Shown piece after piece: positions 1-3,976 of a stretch of 5,812 nt of DNA. Positions within the stretch are counted from its first letter, which is position 1. Each line of letters opens with the position of its first letter. The DNA lies in contig JAGLJD010000093.1 in the NCBI GenBank assembly GCA_023142625.1, positions 1 through 5,812 on the forward strand, read 5' to 3'. Made by a program: the position numbers and the translations under genes. The notes under the pieces are model-generated. The model had not been told where the DNA came from. It worked only from the letters and a program-made list of their open reading frames with translations, and did not search any database. The DNA is from Candidatus Parcubacteria bacterium (lineage in GTDB: Bacteria > Patescibacteriota > Patescibacteriia > JAACEG01).

Positions 1-17
1 CAGCTTGCTGCGGGGTT
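1..17. terminator. Partial terminator-like hairpin cut by the window edge
   Basis: The window opens with CAG-CTTG-CTG followed by CGGGGTT. This reads as the loop and complete right arm (8-17) of a GC-rich hairpin whose left arm would continue as AACCCCG just outside the window. It lies 25 bases beyond the stop codon of the exchanger gene, in AT-rich surroundings, so it would suit termination of the minus-strand operon or of a plus-strand gene arriving from outside. Only half of the stem is visible and no U-tract on the left side can be seen, so the call is inferred. Confidence 0.45.
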
Positions 18-41
18 ATTCATTTTTTGCGTAATATTTTT

Positions 42-1007
42 TTAAAACAGATTGAATAGTTTTGCTATGAATAAAATATAAATTCCAACAAACATTGCTC
101 CTTCGTAATTGTGTATTTTTCGCGACAGCCCTGAGAAAAAATATAGCAGCGTGGCGATAAAAAGAAAAGGCAGAGCGATGTAATAGACTTCGTTTGAAAC
201 TGGCAGCGGCTTAATCATTCCGGCAATTCCGATGATTAAAGATCCGTTAAACAGATTTGACCCAAAGACATTGCCGAGCGCCATATCCCCGTTATTCTTT
301 CTTGCCGCTTGGATTGAAACCGCTAATTCAGGCAAAGATGTTCCGATAGCGATCGCTGACAAGGCGATAATCGATGTTCCGATTCCTAATATTTCAGATA
401 AATTTATGACAGACCTAATAGTGAATTCGGCGCCGATATAAAGGAAAAAAGCGCTGAAAATTAAAGTTAAAACTAAACTCAAATTAAATTTATGATGCGT
501 AATTTTTTCTTTCATTTCTTCCACCTTTTTTTCAATAGTTTCGCCTACCGTGTCGCTTCTGCTTTTGTAAAGATAGTAAAAATAAACAAAATAAAAAAGC
601 AGGGCGATAAAACTTTCAACACTGTTAATTTCTCTGTCCCAGCCGATCATTAAAATCAGCGCGAAAGTTCCAGCCGCGAGCAGAGGCAAATCTAAATTTA
701 TAATATCTCTATGAATTTCAATTTTTTTCGCGACGATCGCGGTAATTCCGATAACTAGCAAGATATTGGCAATATTAGAACCGACTATATTTCCGACAAC
801 GATCTCTTCTGCGTTATGAAAAATAGAAATTAGGCAGGTAATCAGTTCTGGCAGAGATGTGCCGAAAGCAACGATTGTAACCCCTATAATAAAAGGAGAG
901 ATGCCAAAAATAAGCCCTATTTTTTCGCTGGCTTCGGTAAAAAAATCAGACGACTTTACAAGTATCGCCAAACTTAAAAACAGGACAAAAATCCACAATA
1001 AAAGCAT
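42..1007 (-). CDS. Calcium/sodium antiporter, CaCA superfamily (YrbG-like)
   Basis: This is a 321-residue integral membrane protein of the cation/Ca2+ exchanger superfamily, which typically exports Ca2+ across the cytoplasmic membrane in exchange for Na+. Both signature alpha repeats are visible. Alpha-1 has GTSLPE at residues 49-54 followed by GN..GSN..N at 72-81. Alpha-2 has GTSLPE at 222-227 followed by GN..GSN..N at 245-254. The ion-site residues are therefore E54, N81, E227 and N254. Hydrophobic segments fill both halves, separated by a charged cytoplasmic-type loop rich in Glu and Lys around residues 148-173. The length matches the prokaryotic family at about 320 residues, so the gene looks intact. 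It is the last gene of a three-gene unit, 11 bases after prfB, and its ATG has no Shine-Dalgarno sequence. The family is certain; the transported ions are inferred from it. Confidence 0.93.
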   Translation of the reverse strand: MLLLWIFVLFLSLAILVKSSDFFTEASEKIGLIFGISPFIIGVTIVAFGTSLPELITCLISIFHNAEEIVVGNIVGSNIANILLVIGITAIVAKKIEIHRDIINLDLPLLAAGTFALILMIGWDREINSVESFIALLFYFVYFYYLYKSRSDTVGETIEKKVEEMKEKITHHKFNLSLVLTLIFSAFFLYIGAEFTIRSVINLSEILGIGTSIIALSAIAIGTSLPELAVSIQAARKNNGDMALGNVFGSNLFNGSLIIGIAGMIKPLPVSNEVYYIALPFLFIATLLYFFSGLSRKIHNYEGAMFVGIYILFIAKLFNLF

Positions 1008-1018
1008 AAAATTAAAAG

Positions 1019-2113
1019 TTATTTTTGTTTTAAATATTTTAGATATTCTTCAATAAACTCATCAATTTCTCCGTCCAAGACATTATCAATCTCCTGCGTT
1101 TCGCATTTTGTGCGGTGGTCTTTTACCATTTTATACGGCTGCATAACATAAGAGCGGATTTGTGCCCCCCATTCTGCGCGCTTAATTTCGCCGCGCGCTT
1201 TTTGTCGCTCTTTTTCCCCTTTTTCTTCTTGCAGCGCTATTAATTTAGCTTGCAAAATTTTCATAGCCGTCTCCTTGTTTTGCAGTTGTGATCGTTCATT
1301 GCGGCAGACAACAGTTGTTTTGGTCGGTTTATGGAAAATTCTAACAGCCGAATCCGTCGTATTAACCCCCTGTCCGCCGTGCCCGCTTGCCTTAAATGTA
1401 TCAATTCGCAAATCATCGTTTTTAATTTTTAATTCGTTCTTTTTTTGTATTTCAGGCAATACTTCAATTAACGCGAAAGATGTATGGCGCATTGCTTCGG
1501 CGTCAAAAGGGGAAATCCTAACTAATCTATGAACCCCTGTTTCGCTTTTTAAATAACCGAAAGCGTATCTGCCTTTAATTCGGACGGTCGCGCTTTTAAT
1601 TCCAGCATCATTTCCTTGAATTTTATCAATAATATCAGCATCCCAATTTTTTTTATCACAAAATCTTAAATACATCCGCAATAATATTTCCGTCCAGTCT
1701 TGCGCGTCAACCCCGCCAGTGCCTGAATGGATGGAAATAATCGCGCCGCATTCATCATATTTTCCAGACAACAGAGTGTAAAATTCCAGTTCTGAAAACT
1801 TTTTTTCTTTTTTTTTCGCTTCAATTTTTAGCTGCTCTCTAAATTCACCATTGCCATCGCTTAACGCTAATTCCAGAAGATCGTCAACTTCTTTTTTTAT
1901 GACAGCCCATTTTTCAATCTCTTCGCGCAGATCATTAGCCGCTCGCGCTACATTTTTAGCGTTTTTTTGGTTTTGCCAAAAACCCGCATCCGACATTTCA
2001 ATTTCAAGAACTTTTAATTCTGTTTTTTTATCTTGAATTTTAAGCAGTTTTTGCGTCTTTTTAATTTTGTTCAACAAACTTTTTAATTGTTTTATTAAAT
2101 CTTGTTCAGCCAT
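1019..2113 (-). CDS. prfB: Peptide chain release factor 2
   Basis: This is release factor 2 (364 residues), which recognises UAA and UGA stop codons in the ribosomal A site and triggers peptide release. The N-terminal helical domain spans about residues 1-110. The conserved GTGGVDAQDW motif is at 131-140, the stop-codon-reading SPF tripeptide at 201-203 (this separates it from release factor 1, which has PxT), and the catalytic GGQ at 246-248. Full length matches the family. The reading frame runs unbroken through the region near residues 24-28 where many bacteria carry an internal UGA and a +1 frameshift, so that autoregulation is absent here. The bases flanking GGQ encode GHGGQGVN, where many RF2 proteins have GAGGQHVN. 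The ATG lies 5 bases after the stop of the upstream kinase-fold gene, with no Shine-Dalgarno motif, so translational coupling is likely. Confidence 0.97.
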   Translation of the reverse strand: MAEQDLIKQLKSLLNKIKKTQKLLKIQDKKTELKVLEIEMSDAGFWQNQKNAKNVARAANDLREEIEKWAVIKKEVDDLLELALSDGNGEFREQLKIEAKKKEKKFSELEFYTLLSGKYDECGAIISIHSGTGGVDAQDWTEILLRMYLRFCDKKNWDADIIDKIQGNDAGIKSATVRIKGRYAFGYLKSETGVHRLVRISPFDAEAMRHTSFALIEVLPEIQKKNELKIKNDDLRIDTFKASGHGGQGVNTTDSAVRIFHKPTKTTVVCRNERSQLQNKETAMKILQAKLIALQEEKGEKERQKARGEIKRAEWGAQIRSYVMQPYKMVKDHRTKCETQEIDNVLDGEIDEFIEEYLKYLKQK

Positions 2114-2118
2114 CTTTG

Positions 2119-3099
2119 TTAAAAATTTTTATTGATAAATTTGCGGCTCAGAATATCTAAAATATTATTTTTCGCGAAATTAATATATTTTTTTTTGAAC
2201 GGCAACTCATTCTTATTTTTATTATAATGCCAAAAAACAAGGTTGCCCAAACTTTGAATTAAAATTTCAATTTCAAACAGTTCTTGAAAGCCGCTGTTTT
2301 TTAAGTTTTTATTTAATTCAGATATTAATTTTTTTTGCCAGATAGGGTTTAAAAATGCCCTGTTCCAAATAATAGAAATATCATGAGCGATATTTCCCCA
2401 GCCGATATTTTCCCAGTCAATTACGCAAAAACCGTTTTTTTGTTTTATAAAATGGGCGGCGTAAGGCTCAAAATGGCATAAAACATTTTGCGTCCGATTA
2501 AATTTTTTTTCTCTGATTTTTAAAAATTTATCAACAGCCGTATCAACATTAAAATTAGGAAAATAGAGTTTATTGATTTTTTGGCTCGGCTTTGCGACAA
2601 AATTTTTATAATCAAGCAGGGTAAGCTGGTATAAATTTTTTAATCGCCCAATTTTTTTGTTTTTAGAAATTTTTTCAAAAGCGCTGATAAAATTAATCAG
2701 CCAGTTAATATTTTTTTTATTAAAAAAACTTTGGCGAAAAAGAAAAGCGCTGTCTTTATAGCTCTGTATCTGCCCGTCCGCGTATTTTTTAATATACCAA
2801 GCGCGATTTTTATCTACGCTACTGTATAATATGTTTGGCAGAGCGCTGATTAAAAAACTGTTTTTGCTTTTTTTAATGAAACTCAAAAATTCAATCTCGC
2901 GCTTCAGTTGCGCATAACTTTGCTTAGCTTCTAAATTATCGCTTCTGTTTTGCAGATTGATTTTAAAAATAGTTTTTTGCTTTCCCATTTTTGCCTCGGC
3001 AATATAATAGCGCATCCCGAGCCGCAATTCATCGGTTATTTTCAGATTATATTTATTGATAATTCGGCTGGCTTGATTGTAAAAAGTTAATTTGCGCAT
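2119..3099 (-). CDS. Aminoglycoside phosphotransferase / choline kinase-fold protein with altered catalytic loop
   Basis: This 326-residue protein has the phosphotransferase (APH) kinase fold; its substrate is unknown. K46 in an FKI strand and E68 in a following helix are candidates for the ATP-binding Lys-Glu pair. The catalytic loop, normally HxDxxxxN, reads H209-FEPYAA-H216, so the catalytic Asp is Glu (E211) and the metal-binding Asn is His (H216). The downstream metal-binding motif is standard: IDWE at 227-230, followed by IGWGNIAHDIS as in true family members. The C-terminal part is helical and Lys/Asn-rich. It is the first gene of the unit leading into prfB and the exchanger, directly behind a good promoter, and its ATG has no Shine-Dalgarno sequence. 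It could be an active kinase with an unusual loop or a pseudokinase. Fold assignment is fairly sure, but activity cannot be judged. The context gives no evidence of antibiotic resistance. Confidence 0.8.
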   Translation of the reverse strand: MRKLTFYNQASRIINKYNLKITDELRLGMRYYIAEAKMGKQKTIFKINLQNRSDNLEAKQSYAQLKREIEFLSFIKKSKNSFLISALPNILYSSVDKNRAWYIKKYADGQIQSYKDSAFLFRQSFFNKKNINWLINFISAFEKISKNKKIGRLKNLYQLTLLDYKNFVAKPSQKINKLYFPNFNVDTAVDKFLKIREKKFNRTQNVLCHFEPYAAHFIKQKNGFCVIDWENIGWGNIAHDISIIWNRAFLNPIWQKKLISELNKNLKNSGFQELFEIEILIQSLGNLVFWHYNKNKNELPFKKKYINFAKNNILDILSRKFINKNF

Positions 3100-3120
3100 T
3101 TTTTTAATATTTAATGTAAT

Positions 3121-3156
3121 TGCCTGTATTTTATCTTTTCATTAAGCATAAGTCAA
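3121..3156 (-). promoter_or_regulatory. Sigma70-type promoter of the kinase-fold–prfB–exchanger operon
   Basis: Read on the minus strand, TTGACT (bases 3156-3151) is followed after exactly 17 bases by TAAAAT (3133-3128). These are five of six matches to each consensus box at optimal spacing. The predicted start is near 3121, giving a leader of about 21 bases before the ATG at 3099. That leader is AT-only near the start codon and holds no Shine-Dalgarno motif. There is no other promoter of this quality in the junctions between the three operon genes, which are only 5 and 11 bases long. Confidence 0.65.
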
Positions 3157-3174
3157 TAATAAAATTATTTGAAA

Positions 3175-3210
3175 TTGACAAATCGCGAAAAATAACCCAT
3201 AATAACTTTA
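3175..3210 (+). promoter_or_regulatory. Sigma70-type promoter with its start point at the ATG (leaderless mRNA)
   Basis: TTGACA (3175-3180, perfect -35) is followed after 17 bases by CATAAT (3198-3203, five of six matches to -10). The transcription start is expected about seven bases after the -10 box, which falls on base 3210, the A of the ATG of the small membrane protein. This predicts an mRNA with no 5' leader. The promoter also rules out a longer reading of that gene starting at TTG 3120, because the TTG would lie upstream of the transcript. Its -35 box is 18 bases from the -35 box of the divergent operon promoter. Confidence 0.65.
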
Positions 3211-3419
3211 TGCATAAACATAAAGACATATATATTTTTTTAATAGCGCTTGTATCTGTTTTTGTTATCAGCATAGCATTGATCGGTTCTGTTAAAGTTT
3301 TGAAAATATTAACGCTAAAGCAGTATTCCAACACTCCTTCGGAACAAATTTTACCGATAGAAGAAGAGGAGTATTTTGACGATCCTTTAATAACGCCTGC
3401 GTGGAAAATTGAAAAATAA
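3210..3419 (+). CDS. Small single-span membrane protein of unknown function
   Basis: This encodes 69 residues that I do not recognise. A short basic N-terminus (MHKHKD) is followed by one hydrophobic segment at about residues 7-28, then K29, K32 and K37, and a polar tail with an acidic cluster (E51-E54, D57, D58) ending in TPAWKIEK. This fits a single-pass membrane protein; charges flank both ends, so orientation is uncertain. The frame is open back to TTG 3120, but ATG 3210 is chosen because a strong promoter puts the RNA start exactly there. No Shine-Dalgarno sequence is visible, as expected for a leaderless message. The gene stands alone, diverging from the prfB operon, and a hairpin terminator begins 64 bases after its stop. 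An overlapping minus-strand frame is less credible. The promoter and terminator support a real gene; the function is open. Confidence 0.65.
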   Translation: MHKHKDIYIFLIALVSVFVISIALIGSVKVLKILTLKQYSNTPSEQILPIEEEEYFDDPLITPAWKIEK

Positions 3420-3483
3420 AAATTTTACAAAGACATTTTTTCATTAAAAAAATTTCCATCAAATTTTTTTCTATAAATTTTTC

Positions 3484-3508
3484 AAATAGGATGTAATCCT
3501 ATTTTTTT
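3484..3508 (+). terminator. Rho-independent terminator after the small membrane protein gene
   Basis: AAATAGGAT (3484-3492), loop GTA, and ATCCTATTT (3496-3504) form a perfect 9-bp inverted repeat; with a 5-base loop it is 8 bp. It runs into a T-tract through 3508 on the plus strand. The stem is AU-rich with three G-C pairs, so it is moderate in strength. The minus-strand side lacks an equal T-tract, so it points towards the plus-strand gene ending at 3419. Confidence 0.7.
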
Positions 3509-3676
3509 AATTTTAAACCATATTCAATCTTTATTTTTTAATTTTAATTTCAAAATAAAATTTTTAGCAAAATGAACGATCGCACAATCAGTCAAAAATT
3601 TTTATTTTTAGTAAAACAAGTGATTTTTACTAAAGCGAACAAACATACAGTTTTGCCAAATTTAATATTTTAGGAT
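3509..3676. other. AT-rich gene-free spacer between convergent terminators
   Basis: The gene-free stretch from 3420 to 3721 is filled by the plus-strand terminator, this very AT-rich segment, and the minus-strand terminator. Apart from an inverted repeat at 3607-3634 I see no RNA gene, recognisable promoter or credible coding sequence in it. A 33-codon frame (3572-3673, plus strand) exists but has no promoter or ribosome binding site. Confidence 0.6.
3607..3634. repeat. Perfect 10-bp inverted repeat in the spacer
   Basis: TTTAGTAAAA (3607-3616) and its exact reverse complement TTTTACTAAA (3625-3634) are separated by 8 bases (CAAGTGAT). No T-tract follows on either strand, so it is not a canonical terminator. 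It could be an operator-like dyad, a transcript 3'-end hairpin, or a chance palindrome in AT-rich DNA. Confidence 0.6.
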
Positions 3677-3678
3677 TT

Positions 3679-3712
3679 AAAAAAAACAACCGCTCTTTCG
3701 CTTGGCGGTTGT
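3679..3712 (-). terminator. Strong Rho-independent terminator of the clpB–small gene unit
   Basis: On the minus strand the stem ACAACCGC/GCGGTTGT (arms 3712-3705 and 3693-3686, 11-base loop) is followed directly by about seven further Ts (3685-3679). This is the most GC-rich palindrome in the intergenic region. It begins 9 bases after the stop codon of the 53-residue gene, which supports that gene and its strand. No equivalent terminator lies between clpB and the small gene. Confidence 0.88.
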
Positions 3713-3721
3713 CCCTCTTAT

Positions 3722-3883
3722 TTATTTCTCCTCCTCAAACTCAAATTTCTCAGGGATGTCAACTGGTTTAGAAATCCCTATAAAGTTAGGCGCTCTACGA
3801 GCGTTAACAATAAGAACTGTTGGATTTATTTTTGAGAAACTTCCTTTGCCGTCATATTTTTTCCGTTCCCATTTTTTTCCCAA
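3722..3883 (-). CDS. Small 53-residue protein of unknown function with a near-perfect Shine-Dalgarno
   Basis: This encodes 53 residues starting with TTG and ending at TAA; I do not recognise the product. It is charge-segregated. Residues 1-30 are strongly basic (starting MGKKWERKKYDGKG, with R29-R30), the middle carries a short hydrophobic stretch (TVLIVN, 22-27), and the end is acidic (PEKFEFEEEK). There is no membrane segment or signal peptide. The start is set by a Shine-Dalgarno sequence with 12 contiguous bases complementary to the 16S 3' end, 7 bases before TTG when measured from GGAGG; no in-frame ATG competes. It lies 93 bases downstream of clpB on the same strand, with no terminator between, and a strong terminator follows at once. 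It may be cotranscribed with clpB or use the TTGACA just after the clpB stop. A basic N-terminus suggests nucleic-acid or ribosome contact, but that is only inference. Confidence 0.75.
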   Translation of the reverse strand: MGKKWERKKYDGKGSFSKINPTVLIVNARRAPNFIGISKPVDIPEKFEFEEEK

Positions 3884-3886
3884 AAA

Positions 3887-3898
3887 ATCACCTCCTTT
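3887..3898 (-). promoter_or_regulatory. Exceptionally long Shine-Dalgarno sequence
   Basis: AAAGGAGGTGAT, read on the minus strand, is complementary without gaps to 12 bases of the canonical bacterial 16S rRNA 3' end (ATCACCTCCTTT). The GGAGG core ends 7 bases before the TTG start at 3883, which is ideal spacing. It decides the start of the 53-residue gene and compensates for a weak start codon. The four other gene starts visible in the window have no such motif. Confidence 0.88.
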
Positions 3899-3942
3899 TT
3901 GATATATTAATTTTTTTATTATTATATCTTATTATTTTATGC

Positions 3943-3971
3943 ATTTTTACACAAAAAATTCGCTTTGTCAA
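3943..3971 (-). promoter_or_regulatory. Possible promoter for the 53-residue gene
   Basis: A perfect TTGACA (3971-3966) starts 5 bases beyond the clpB stop codon. At 17-base spacing the -10 position reads AAAAAT (3948-3943), four of six matches. A perfect TATAAT lies further down (3926-3921) but has no good -35 at normal spacing. In DNA this AT-rich such boxes can arise by chance, and read-through from clpB is an equally good explanation. Confidence 0.35.
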
Positions 3972-3976
3972 AAAAA

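Noticed and set aside
1..23. Possible minus-strand start (ATG at 23-21, reading MNNPAAS) of a further gene
   Set aside because: It reads straight into the palindrome and has no SD; such peptides often come from translating terminator-like repeats.
3120..3209. 30-residue N-terminal extension of the small membrane protein starting at TTG 3120
   Set aside because: It would run through both promoters, lies upstream of the predicted transcript start, has no SD, and would put a basic, low-complexity segment before a well-formed membrane-protein start.
3131..3334. 67-codon minus-strand frame overlapping the small membrane protein
   Set aside because: It overlaps both promoters and has no promoter or terminator of its own; the plus-strand frame has both.
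3572..3673. 33-codon plus-strand frame (ATG to TAG) in the spacer
   Set aside because: There is no SD, no promoter at suitable distance, and it spans the inverted repeat; a short open frame like this is expected by chance.
3884..3900. Resemblance of the plus strand to the 3' end of 16S rRNA (ATCACCTCCTTT)
   Set aside because: The match is limited to the anti-SD segment with no flanking rRNA helix sequence; it is the complement of the ribosome binding site of the small gene.
3702..3902. 66-codon plus-strand frame opposite the 53-residue gene
   Set aside because: The minus strand has a perfect SD and a following terminator; this plus frame starts inside the terminator hairpin and has no ribosome binding site.
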